Below are positions 33,311 to 40,896 of a DNA stretch of 64,000 bases, one piece after another (position 1 is the stretch's first letter; every line of letters starts with the position of its first letter). Position numbers and translations under genes: made by a program. This stretch comes from Bacteroidota bacterium. GTDB lineage: Bacteria > Bacteroidota > Bacteroidia > Flavobacteriales > Weeksellaceae. The stretch is taken from the NCBI GenBank assembly GCA_023394415.1, contig JAEXAR010000009.1, forward strand, positions 62,001 through 126,000, in the 5' to 3' direction. The notes beneath the pieces are model-generated. The model did no database searches and had not been told where the DNA came from. It saw nothing but the letters and a program-made list of their open reading frames with translations.

Positions 33311-33352
33311 AAACCCAAAAAAGTTTGCCGAAGCAAACTTTTTTGGGTTTTT
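33311..33352. terminator. 18-bp perfect hairpin terminator downstream of tpiA
   Basis: AAACCCAAAAAAGTTTGC (33311-33328) pairs exactly with 33333-33350 around CGAA. T runs follow on both strands, so it could end tpiA transcription and also the structured element on the plus strand. Confidence 0.85.
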
Positions 33353-33379
33353 GTATTGGCGAGGGACACGCCCTAATAT

Positions 33380-34141
33380 TTACGAATTAAATCCTTCGAT
33401 AATTTTTGAAAAATCTTCAATTTTCAGTGCAGCACCACCAATTAAACCGCCATCAATATCAGGCTGAGAGAAGATTTCTTTCGCATTGTCCGGTTTTACT
33501 GAACCACCATATAAAATCGAAATTTCATCTGCAACTTCTTGACCGTATTTTGCCGCGATTAAATCACGGATATGTTTATGGATTTCCTGCGCTTGCTCAG
33601 GCGTTGCAGTTTCGCCGGTTCCAATCGCCCAAACCGGTTCGTAAGCGATAACAACTTTTTTGATTTCATCTGCTGAAAGTGTGAAAAGTGCAGTTTCTGT
33701 TTGATTTTTTACGACTTCAAAATGTTTTCCGGCTTTTCTTTGCTCCAACGTTTCGCCGTTACAATAAATCGGTGTTAAGCCTTTGTCTAAAGCCAATTTC
33801 ACTTTTCTGTTGCAGTGAGAATCAGTTTCGCCGTGGTATTGTCTGCGTTCGGAGTGACCAATTAGTGAACCGTCTGCATCAATAGATTCTAACATATCCG
33901 CAGAAATTTCTCCGGTGTATGCACCACTGATATGCTCGCTCATATCTTGTGAAAAAACGCCGATTTCGTTGTTTTCATAAAGGTCTTTTGCCATCATCAG
34001 ATACAAACTTGGTGGCGCAATCCACACTTCGCAGTTGGTTGTGTTGTTTTTTTTGTATTCAAGCAATTGAAACATTAATTGTTGTGCTTCAATCACATTT
34101 TTGTTCATCTTCCAGTTTCCGGCTACAATATTTTTTCTCAT
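33380..34141 (-). CDS. tpiA: Triosephosphate isomerase
   Basis: TpiA interconverts dihydroxyacetone phosphate and glyceraldehyde 3-phosphate in glycolysis. The 253-residue barrel has the catalytic Lys in VAGNWKMNKN, His in IGHSERRQYHGE and Glu in YEPVWAIGTGETAT; the phosphate loop is LYGGSVKPDNAKEI. The frame is open 9 codons further, but MRKNIVAGNWKMN is the standard start. Neighbours prmA, DoxX-like and DUF1599 are a conserved Bacteroidota context. Confidence 0.97.
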   Translation of the reverse strand: MRKNIVAGNWKMNKNVIEAQQLMFQLLEYKKNNTTNCEVWIAPPSLYLMMAKDLYENNEIGVFSQDMSEHISGAYTGEISADMLESIDADGSLIGHSERRQYHGETDSHCNRKVKLALDKGLTPIYCNGETLEQRKAGKHFEVVKNQTETALFTLSADEIKKVVIAYEPVWAIGTGETATPEQAQEIHKHIRDLIAAKYGQEVADEISILYGGSVKPDNAKEIFSQPDIDGGLIGGAALKIEDFSKIIEGFNS

Positions 34142-34223
34142 TTTATATAATTTAAAATTAAATTCCAAGTTTCAGGTTTCAAGTTCCAAGTTTTAGGCAT
34201 AAAATCTAAAGTCTCCAGACTTC

Positions 34224-36350
34224 CTACTTATCAATTCCTTCAAGTTTGAACATAAAGGCGTAAACGAGAGCCAAGTCCTTTAAATAATCGAATCTTCCGG
34301 ATGCGCCGCCGTGTCCGTAAGACATATCGGTTTTTAGGAAAACAACGTTGTTATCGGTTTTCATATCGCGAAGTTTTGCCGTCCATTTTGCAGGCTCAAA
34401 ATACTGTACCTGAGAATCGTGAAGTCCGGTTGTTACTAAAATATTTGGATAATTTTTACGCTCTACATTTTCATATGGCGAATAAGATTTCATATAAAAA
34501 TAGGCTTCCTTGTTGTTCGGATTTCCCCATTCATCATATTCGTTGGTGGTTAAAGGAATGCTTTCGTCCAACATTGTATTCACAACATCCACGAATGGAA
34601 CTTGTGCAATGATGCCTTTCCACATTTTCGGAGCCATATTTGCAACAGCACCCATCAATAAACCTCCTGCAGAACCGCCTTGAGCATAAAGATGTTCGGG
34701 AGAAGTAAATTTATTATCAATAAAATACTGTCCGGAATCGATAAAGTCGGTAAACGTGTTGATTTTTTTCATCATTTTTCCGTCTTCGTACCATTGTCTT
34801 CCCATTTCCTGACCGCCGCGAATGTGCGTTAAAACATACACAAAACCTCGGTCTAAAAGCGATAGTCTACTGCTATTAAATCCAGCATTCATCGAATTTC
34901 CATAGGAACCGTAAGCGTAAAGTAAAAGAGGATTCTTTCCGTTTTTTACCAATCCTTTTTTATAAACGACAGACATTGGAATTTTAGTTCCGTCTTTTGC
35001 TGTGGCAAAAATTCTTTCGGTAACGTAATTATTTTTATCATAACCGCCTAAAACTTCCTGCTGCTTCAACAAAGTTCTTTTTCCGGTTTTTAGGTTTTGT
35101 TCAAACTGAGATCCCGGCGTTATCTTTGATGTATAACCAAATCTGAAATTATCGGTGTTGTATTCCGGATTTCCTGATGGAGAGAGAGAATATGCAGGTT
35201 CATCAAATTTTAAAAATTCTTTTTTTTCGGTTTTACGGTCAAGAATAACCAATTGTGTGAGTCCGTTTTGTCTTTCCTGGAAAACCAAATAGTTTTTAAA
35301 TTCCTCAATACCTTCCATCAAAACATCTTTACGGTGCGGAATGTAATCTTTCCAATTTTCAACACCGGTTTTGTTTAGCGGTGTTTGCATCACTTTGAAG
35401 TTCAGCGCATCTTTATTGGTGGTAATTAAGAATTTATCTTCCAATGGTGTTACATCATACAAAACATTTTTCATTCTTGGCTGAAACACTTTGAAAGCAT
35501 CCATTGGTTTATCAGCGGAAATATAACGAACTTCGGAAGAATTGGTTGCCGAAGAATAAATCATAATGTATTTATTGTTCTTCGATTTTCCTTGTCCGAT
35601 GTAATTGGTTTTGTCTTTTTCTTCATAAACTACGACGTCTTTTTTAGAATCCGTTCCTAAAATATGACGCATAATTTTTTCTGAAAGCAAAGTTTCCGGA
35701 TTGTTTGAGGTGTAGAAAATCGTTTTATTGTCGTTCGCCCAAGTTGCACTTCCGGAAGTGTTTTTGATATTTAAATCTGTAATTTTTCCGGTGGTTAAAT
35801 CTTTCATAAAAAGTTTGTATTGCCTTCTGGAAACATCGTCCACCCCAAAAATCAATTTTTTATTGTCCGGACTTACACTGAAACCTGACGCAGAATAATA
35901 AGGTTTGCCTTCCGCCATTTTATCAACATCCAAAAGAATTTCTTCAGGTGCATTTAAACTGCCTTTTTTTCGGGCAAATTTAAAATATTGTTTTCCCGTT
36001 TCTGTTCTTGTATAGTAATAATAACCATTTCTGAACGTCGGTACCGATTCATCTTTTTCTTTGATACGCGCCTTCATTTCGTGGAATAATTTCTCACGCA
36101 AAGGTTCTGTATCTTTCATCATTGCTTCCCAATAGTTGTTTTCTTCGGTTAGGTATTTCACCACTTTTGTGGAGTCTTTTCCTTTCTTGAAGAAATCAAT
36201 CATCCAATAATACGGGTCGTTCACAGCATCGCCGTGAATGGTACGGATGTGTTGCTGCTTTTCGGCAACAGGAGGTTTTACATTAGGCCAGTTTTGTGCA
36301 GATGTCATCGTTGCAAATGCTAAAATTGTGGTGGCAAAGAGTTTTTTCAT
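34224..36350 (-). CDS. S9 family peptidase (oligopeptidase B/prolyl oligopeptidase-like), exported
   Basis: The 708-residue protein has a signal peptide (MKKLFATTILAFATMTSAQ), a seven-bladed propeller region and a C-terminal alpha/beta hydrolase domain. Catalytic Ser is in YAQGGSAGGLLMG (about residue 550), Asp in LVTTGLHDSQVQYFE and His in SYGHGGASGRFD. The family cleaves short peptides after basic or proline residues; EYDEWGNP before the Asp loop is typical of oligopeptidase B. It lies between tpiA and a TerB-like gene. Confidence 0.93.
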   Translation of the reverse strand: MKKLFATTILAFATMTSAQNWPNVKPPVAEKQQHIRTIHGDAVNDPYYWMIDFFKKGKDSTKVVKYLTEENNYWEAMMKDTEPLREKLFHEMKARIKEKDESVPTFRNGYYYYTRTETGKQYFKFARKKGSLNAPEEILLDVDKMAEGKPYYSASGFSVSPDNKKLIFGVDDVSRRQYKLFMKDLTTGKITDLNIKNTSGSATWANDNKTIFYTSNNPETLLSEKIMRHILGTDSKKDVVVYEEKDKTNYIGQGKSKNNKYIMIYSSATNSSEVRYISADKPMDAFKVFQPRMKNVLYDVTPLEDKFLITTNKDALNFKVMQTPLNKTGVENWKDYIPHRKDVLMEGIEEFKNYLVFQERQNGLTQLVILDRKTEKKEFLKFDEPAYSLSPSGNPEYNTDNFRFGYTSKITPGSQFEQNLKTGKRTLLKQQEVLGGYDKNNYVTERIFATAKDGTKIPMSVVYKKGLVKNGKNPLLLYAYGSYGNSMNAGFNSSRLSLLDRGFVYVLTHIRGGQEMGRQWYEDGKMMKKINTFTDFIDSGQYFIDNKFTSPEHLYAQGGSAGGLLMGAVANMAPKMWKGIIAQVPFVDVVNTMLDESIPLTTNEYDEWGNPNNKEAYFYMKSYSPYENVERKNYPNILVTTGLHDSQVQYFEPAKWTAKLRDMKTDNNVVFLKTDMSYGHGGASGRFDYLKDLALVYAFMFKLEGIDK

Positions 36351-36466
36351 ATTACTTTTGTTTTACCACATAGATAATTGATTTGAAATTTGAGATTTTA
36401 AGTCAATTACTCTTACTTATTGATCACAAAGCTTCTATGTTTCTATGCGGTTTTAGATTTAGATTT

Positions 36467-36817
36467 TTAATCTTGTTTCCAAAGATTTTTCAGCAACTTA
36501 TAGAAACGGTGCTCATCATCGCTTACTTCTTCATCGGCTTTAATGAGTGATTTAGCGAATTTTAGGAATTTCTTTCTTTCAGTTTCTTCGGAATCGTCCA
36601 TAAAACAACGCGCGTGAAATTCAAAATGGTCTTTCCAGTCCTCAGGTTGAAGGCTAGCAATAATGTCCAATTCATTATCAAGATTCATACGGAACGGAAA
36701 TTCCTCTGCCAGATATTCCTGAATTTTCAATCCTTCTTCTGGAGAAAATTCTCCGTCTACTGAAGACAAAATCATTAAAAGGTGATACCCTGCGATGGAT
36801 TTATTTGATTTTTGCAT
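36467..36817 (-). CDS. TerB-like domain protein
   Basis: The 116-residue helical protein reads KSIAGYHLLMILSSVDGEFSPEEGLKIQEYL, followed by a second acidic stretch DEEVSDDEHRFYKLLKNLW. This two-part, Asp/Glu-rich pattern matches TerB-type (tellurite-resistance B) folds, which bind metal and are common in Bacteroidota genomes without other ter genes. Function is unknown here. It lies between a DoxX-like gene and an S9 peptidase gene on the same strand. Confidence 0.75.
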   Translation of the reverse strand: MQKSNKSIAGYHLLMILSSVDGEFSPEEGLKIQEYLAEEFPFRMNLDNELDIIASLQPEDWKDHFEFHARCFMDDSEETERKKFLKFAKSLIKADEEVSDDEHRFYKLLKNLWKQD

Positions 36818-36871
36818 AATGCTTATTATTTATTCAATTTATTTGAAATGATTTAATATTGTTTGAGATGG

Positions 36872-37945
36872 TTATTTGAAGTCTTCTGCCGGAAACTTAT
36901 CTACAACTTTACCTTTATTTAAAATTAAAATAAAAGGATTACTTCTGGCGATGGTTTTTATTGCAGTTCCGTCCATCGTACCATTTGTAATTTTTTTAAA
37001 TGTGGTTGGATTAGTGGAAACGCCGTATACAAAAGTATTTCGGGATACTGTATTTTCAATTTCCTGAATTTTTTCTTTTGAAAGCACTGACGGTTTATAT
37101 GAAAATACTAAAACGGCCTTTTCAGCATTCAGAATTTGATCCGTTATATCACTACCGTTTTGGTCATCAATTCTGAATTTTGCAATTTCAGATTCGTAGC
37201 CCTGTTTTACAATTTCAGAAGTGGTTTTATCTTTCTGAATTTCCCAAGGCGTGCCTTCTTCCCAAAGCTTTTTATCGGCTACAAAATCGTCGGAATTGAT
37301 TTTCTTTTCCTCCCCGGTTTTGTTATTTTTCAGAACATAGAAGGTTTTGTATTCCGAAGGATTTTGGGCAATTTTTTGTTTTTCAAGTCGCAAATCAGTT
37401 CCGATTTTATAATCTCTAAAATCAATTAAAGGCTCTTTTTTGATACCCCAACTGATAATAAATGTTGTGAAGAACACCACCAACCAAAGCAACGGCGACT
37501 TAATGCATCCAGCAGGTTTTTCAAATTTATCTGAATTTTGATAAGCCAACCAAACAATGATAAGTCCAATTAAAAGTGCAATATCCTTCCAGAAACTTTG
37601 CCAAGGAGTCATTTTTAGTGCATCGCCAAAACAACCACAATCTGTCACCACATTGAAATATGCAGAGTAAAACGTGAGAAAAGCAAAAAATACACAAAGG
37701 GAAATGAGAGCAACTAATGTTTTCTTTAGTTGAATTTTCATGAGAAGCATTGCACCTAGGATGATTTCAACAGCACTAATGAAAATGGCAATGCCCAAAG
37801 CATATTTTTCAAAAAAAGGCATATTGAAAACTGCTGGCGAAAAATATTCTTCAAGCTTGAATGAGAATCCTACAGTATCCACTGCTTTCACAAAACCGGA
37901 AGCAATGAAGATGAGTGCAATGATATAGCGTAAAATTGCTTTCAT
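36872..37945 (-). CDS. DoxX-like membrane protein (BT_3928 family)
   Basis: The 357-residue protein has four membrane helices in its first half (LRYIIALIFIASGFVKAVD, ALGIAIFISAVEIILGAMLL, LVALISLCVFFAFLTFYSAY, DIALLIGLIIVWLAY) as in DoxX/MauE proteins, a fifth helix near residue 160, and a soluble C-terminal part (AVLVFSYKPSVLSKEKIQEI ... NPFILILNKGKVVDKFPAEDF) that resembles a thioredoxin-like fold without CxxC. TDCGCFGDALKMTPW in the membrane part is the conserved Cys motif. It directly abuts DUF1599, sharing a base with its start. Confidence 0.83.
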   Translation of the reverse strand: MKAILRYIIALIFIASGFVKAVDTVGFSFKLEEYFSPAVFNMPFFEKYALGIAIFISAVEIILGAMLLMKIQLKKTLVALISLCVFFAFLTFYSAYFNVVTDCGCFGDALKMTPWQSFWKDIALLIGLIIVWLAYQNSDKFEKPAGCIKSPLLWLVVFFTTFIISWGIKKEPLIDFRDYKIGTDLRLEKQKIAQNPSEYKTFYVLKNNKTGEEKKINSDDFVADKKLWEEGTPWEIQKDKTTSEIVKQGYESEIAKFRIDDQNGSDITDQILNAEKAVLVFSYKPSVLSKEKIQEIENTVSRNTFVYGVSTNPTTFKKITNGTMDGTAIKTIARSNPFILILNKGKVVDKFPAEDFK

Positions 37946-38511
37946 TAAACGTATTGAGGTTTAAATTCCTGTTGATTTTCAGAAATTTTGATGAGACAAA
38001 ACACTGCATAATTCAGCATATCGAAAAAATTTGCATCCAAACCTTCTGATGCCTGAGTAAGACCGTTATTACGATGTATAGATTTCATCCTCAAAATTTT
38101 CTGAAAAATCATATCAGTAATCGATTCAATTTCCATATCGCGCCAAGCTTCACCATAATCGTGATTTTTCTTTTCCATTAAAGATTTGGCTTCATTGGTA
38201 AAACGATCATAATATTCTAAAACCTCACTTTTAGAGCCGTCGAAATCATCTGTAAATCCCTTCTCCAGCTGGATGAGGCCAATAACAGAATAGTTTACAA
38301 TGGCTGTGAAATTTTCCACTTCACTATCTCCCACTTTTGAAACACCGGTAACTTGAAAATTTCTTAAACTTTTTACTTTTATCAGAATCTGATCAACTAC
38401 CGAAATGGTTCTTAGCACACGGAAAGAAGCTCCATAATCCGATTGTTTTTTCTCGAACAAATCTCGGCAACTTTTTATCACTTCATCAAACTGTAATGAT
38501 GTTCTTGTCAT
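37945..38511 (-). CDS. DUF1599 protein (nucleotide-modification-associated domain)
   Basis: The 188-residue protein has two copies of a short module: KSCRDLFEKKQSDYGASFRVLR (residues about 9-30) and NEAKSLMEKKNHDYGEAWRDM (about 112-132), each followed by D-x-I/M-x-x-K-x-x-R. This duplication and the xK..DYG motif define DUF1599, linked by comparative genomics to modified-nucleotide biology. The gene is divergent from folP, and a TACCTTTG -7 box (38528-38535) lies 16 bases upstream. A shared gap of 85 bases holds both promoters. Confidence 0.88.
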   Translation of the reverse strand: MTRTSLQFDEVIKSCRDLFEKKQSDYGASFRVLRTISVVDQILIKVKSLRNFQVTGVSKVGDSEVENFTAIVNYSVIGLIQLEKGFTDDFDGSKSEVLEYYDRFTNEAKSLMEKKNHDYGEAWRDMEIESITDMIFQKILRMKSIHRNNGLTQASEGLDANFFDMLNYAVFCLIKISENQQEFKPQYV

Positions 38512-38527
38512 AAATTTCTATAAAGTT

Positions 38528-38592
38528 CAAAGGTAATAATTTTAGCGGGAAGATGGAACTCGGAAGTTGGAAGAATTCTTTTGCTAAATTTG
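38528..38592. promoter_or_regulatory. Divergent promoters of DUF1599 and folP
   Basis: On the minus strand TACCTTTG is at 38528-38535. On the plus strand TAAATTTG is at 38585-38592, with CAGA and then the folP ATG. The plus-strand spacing predicts a leaderless folP mRNA. Confidence 0.5.
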
Positions 38593-38596
38593 CAGA

Positions 38597-39457
38597 ATGC
38601 ATCATCATTTTTCATTTATCAATCCTCATTCATACTCCATTAACTGCAACGGAAAACTCATTGATTTATCCATACCAAAATTGATGGGAATTCTGAACAT
38701 AACCCCCGATTCTTTTTCAGACGGCGGAAAATTTAATGATGAAAAAAACGCTCTCATTCAAACTGAAAAAATGTTGAAAGGCGGTGCTGCAATAATTGAC
38801 ATCGGTGCTCAATCAACACGACCGAATGCAGAATTTTTAACCGCTGATGAAGAAATAAAACGTCTTGGGAATTTGATTTCAAAAATTAAGAATGAATTTC
38901 CCGAAGTTTTGATTTCTTTAGATTCATTTTGGTCGGAAACTATCAAGTTTGGATATAATGAAGGCATTGATATAGTGAATGACATTTCCGCCGGACAATA
39001 TGATGATAAAATGTTTGAAACCGTTGCTAAAACCGGACTTCCATACATCTTAATGCACATCAATCCTGATTACAAAACGATGCACGAGAAAATTCATTAC
39101 GATGACATTACGGTTTCTGTGAATCAGTTTTTATTAAAAAAATCTCAAGAATTATTGAATTTAGGTGTAAAAGACATCATTCTCGATCCCGGTTTTGGAT
39201 TTGGAAAAACCATCGAAGACCAACACCAGCTTTTAGACGAAAATGAATTTATTGGTTTAGGAAAATTTCCAGTTTTAATAGGAATTTCCAGAAAGTCTTT
39301 CATTTACAAACCTTTGGGAAAATCGCCTTTAGAAATCAATGAAGAAACCCAAAAACTTCACAAAAAAGTTTTGGAAAAAGGTGCTAAAATTTTGCGGGTT
39401 CACGATGTGGCAGAAACGAAGAAGACTTTGGATGAGTTTCTGAATTCTAAAAAGTAA
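38597..39457 (+). CDS. folP: Dihydropteroate synthase
   Basis: FolP joins 6-hydroxymethyl-dihydropterin diphosphate and p-aminobenzoate in folate synthesis and is the sulfonamide target. The 286-residue barrel has LMGILNITPDSFSDGGKF (about residues 28-46), IIDIGAQSTRPNAE, NDISAGQ, ILDPGFGFGKTIEDQ with the pterin-phosphate Asp, and LIGISRKSF and LRVHDVAETKK at the end. All are typical. The ATG is 4 bases after a TAAATTTG box. Confidence 0.96.
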   Translation: MHHHFSFINPHSYSINCNGKLIDLSIPKLMGILNITPDSFSDGGKFNDEKNALIQTEKMLKGGAAIIDIGAQSTRPNAEFLTADEEIKRLGNLISKIKNEFPEVLISLDSFWSETIKFGYNEGIDIVNDISAGQYDDKMFETVAKTGLPYILMHINPDYKTMHEKIHYDDITVSVNQFLLKKSQELLNLGVKDIILDPGFGFGKTIEDQHQLLDENEFIGLGKFPVLIGISRKSFIYKPLGKSPLEINEETQKLHKKVLEKGAKILRVHDVAETKKTLDEFLNSKK

Positions 39458-39683
39458 TTCAAGGTAATCAATTATTAAAAAAAATTTTACGCAAAGGCGC
39501 AATAAACTAATTTATAACTGAGTATTATTAAGGCGCAAAGTTTTTTAACTTCGTTTAAATTGAAAATCTTTAATTTTCTTGCGCCTTAATTATTATAACT
39601 ATGGTTTTTTCAACCTTGCGTCTTTGCGTTTAATCCTGATTTTTCTATAAATTAATAATCTTTTTTGAATAAAACGTTTGATT
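39458..39683. repeat. Gap with nested inverted repeats (ACGCAAAG.CGCAA family)
   Basis: Outer arms ACGCAAAGGCGCAA (39489-39502) and TTGCGTCTTTGCGT (39616-39629) differ by one wobble; inner arms ATTAAGGCGCAA (39527-39538) and TTGCGCCTTAAT (39579-39590) are perfect. No gene is seen. It lies between the convergent folP and a minus-strand gene and could terminate both. Confidence 0.6.
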
Positions 39684-40286
39684 CTATTTAATTCCAAACT
39701 GTTGTACCATCCAATGTTTTGAATGGTTTTTAATCAATTCCTCCTTCAATTTTTCATCTTTTGTATCTAAATGTTTATAGACCTTTAAAGGAATAGAGTT
39801 GGGAAATTCAACAAGACTTTTTGAAATTAATTCTGCTGATTCTTTGGTTTGTCCATTAGAGTTTAAGGCTTCTGCTTTATAAATTTTTACAATTACTGGG
39901 ACATTACCGTAAACTTTCATTATTTCGTTTTCCAAATCGGTCATAAAATTGATTTGAAAATTGGAATCTGCTTTCTTTCCAATGCCTTCAGTTTGACTAA
40001 TATGCTGTTGATAAGCCAAAAACATCATTAAAATATGTAGATTTTTACCGTTTTTGTCAGAATAAATTTTCTGAATTTTCTCTGGCATATCTGAATTGAA
40101 CTCTCCTTTATCAGATTGTAAAACCTGTTCATAAAAATCATTTAGAAGATTCAAAACTGTTTTATCGTTCTTATCAATTTTAGAGTCTTTCTTTATCTTT
40201 TTTATAAATTGATTGTATTCATTCGTCCTTTGTGAAAAAAAATTAATTGAGAATAAAAGACAAAAAATTATGATGATATTTTTCAT
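39684..40286 (-). CDS. Exported protein of unknown function
   Basis: The 200-residue protein has a signal peptide (MKNIIIIFCLLFSINFFSQ) and a helical, Lys-rich body. The second half has paired helices (VIVKIYKAEALNSNGQTKESAELISKSLVEFP) that look like one tetratricopeptide-like unit. No family was recognised. It lies 53 bases from a small hypothetical gene on the same strand. Codon use looks normal for the window. Confidence 0.65.
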   Translation of the reverse strand: MKNIIIIFCLLFSINFFSQRTNEYNQFIKKIKKDSKIDKNDKTVLNLLNDFYEQVLQSDKGEFNSDMPEKIQKIYSDKNGKNLHILMMFLAYQQHISQTEGIGKKADSNFQINFMTDLENEIMKVYGNVPVIVKIYKAEALNSNGQTKESAELISKSLVEFPNSIPLKVYKHLDTKDEKLKEELIKNHSKHWMVQQFGIK

Positions 40287-40339
40287 TTATAAAATTAATG
40301 ATTTCTAATTTAAAAACTTGCAAAACATTCATATTCATA

Positions 40340-40576
40340 TTAATTATGAGAAGCCAATTTTTCAGTGTACTCTTTCGCAAATTTGGTTTGGTCTTCTTTC
40401 AGTTCCTCCAAAGTTTTCGGTAAAATATAGTTGAACAAAACTTGTTCTTCGTCATTCAAAAAAACAATTTCTTTTTCCTCGCCGTCAATCATTTGGGAGA
40501 AAATTTCCCACATTGAAGTATCTCTTGCCTTTAGAAAATCAAAAAAATCTTTGGATTTAATTTGTATGGTCTTCAT
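40340..40576 (-). CDS. Small protein of unknown function
   Basis: The 78-residue acidic protein begins MKTIQIKSKDFFDFLKARDTSMWEIFSQ and continues with EEKEIVFLNDEEQVLFNYILPKTLEELKED. It has no signal peptide or membrane helix. It is upstream of the exported protein at 39684 on the same strand, and no partner gene of a toxin-antitoxin type is present. Reality is supported by the codon-like composition and clear start, but a short family without known function is all that can be said. Confidence 0.55.
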   Translation of the reverse strand: MKTIQIKSKDFFDFLKARDTSMWEIFSQMIDGEEKEIVFLNDEEQVLFNYILPKTLEELKEDQTKFAKEYTEKLASHN

Positions 40577-40896
40577 CTTTCAAAATTAATGATTTTATTG
40601 CCACAAATGCAGGAATTTTTACTTGAAATAATGAATACTACTTGAAAATATATTGAGTAAGGTTTTGATTTTTTAAACGCAAAGATTTCCATAAAGATTA
40701 AAACATTTAAGAAAGTTAAGAATGTGAATAAATTTGCATTTAAGCGAACGCTTCATCAATTCCTTTTACGGAATTGCACTTTGCTTACTTTAAAAATAGA
40801 ATTTAGAAAATAATCTTTTCGTTTTAATATATATATTTTGGTTAATCATCAAAAAATTCATTCGTGCATTCGTGGCATTTTAACTATTTTTACAGA
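40577..40896. other. 320-base gap before dnaG with repeat remnants
   Basis: No gene is seen. It holds an ACGCAAAG-type repeat end near 40676, an AATTCCTTTTACGGAATT hairpin near 40758-40775, and a half copy of the TGCCACGAAT palindrome at 40860-40877 directly before dnaG. TATTTTTA at 40885-40892 may be the dnaG -7 box. Confidence 0.5.

Larger units (their letters stand above)
32852..33379. other. 528-base gap with direct repeats, a structured element and a terminator
   Basis: No supportable gene lies here; the only frame (33154-33369, minus) is a shadow over the hairpins. From prmA outward: the prmA promoter, two degenerate 97-bp direct repeats, a GC-rich long hairpin element at 33221-33300 and an 18-bp terminator hairpin at 33311-33352. 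Confidence 0.7.

Noticed and set aside
33154..33369. Open frame on the minus strand through the hairpin gap
   Set aside because: It passes through a 15-bp and an 18-bp perfect hairpin and has no similarity to a protein family.
40340..40576. Antitoxin of a toxin-antitoxin pair
   Set aside because: No neighbouring toxin-like gene exists; the adjacent gene encodes an exported protein.
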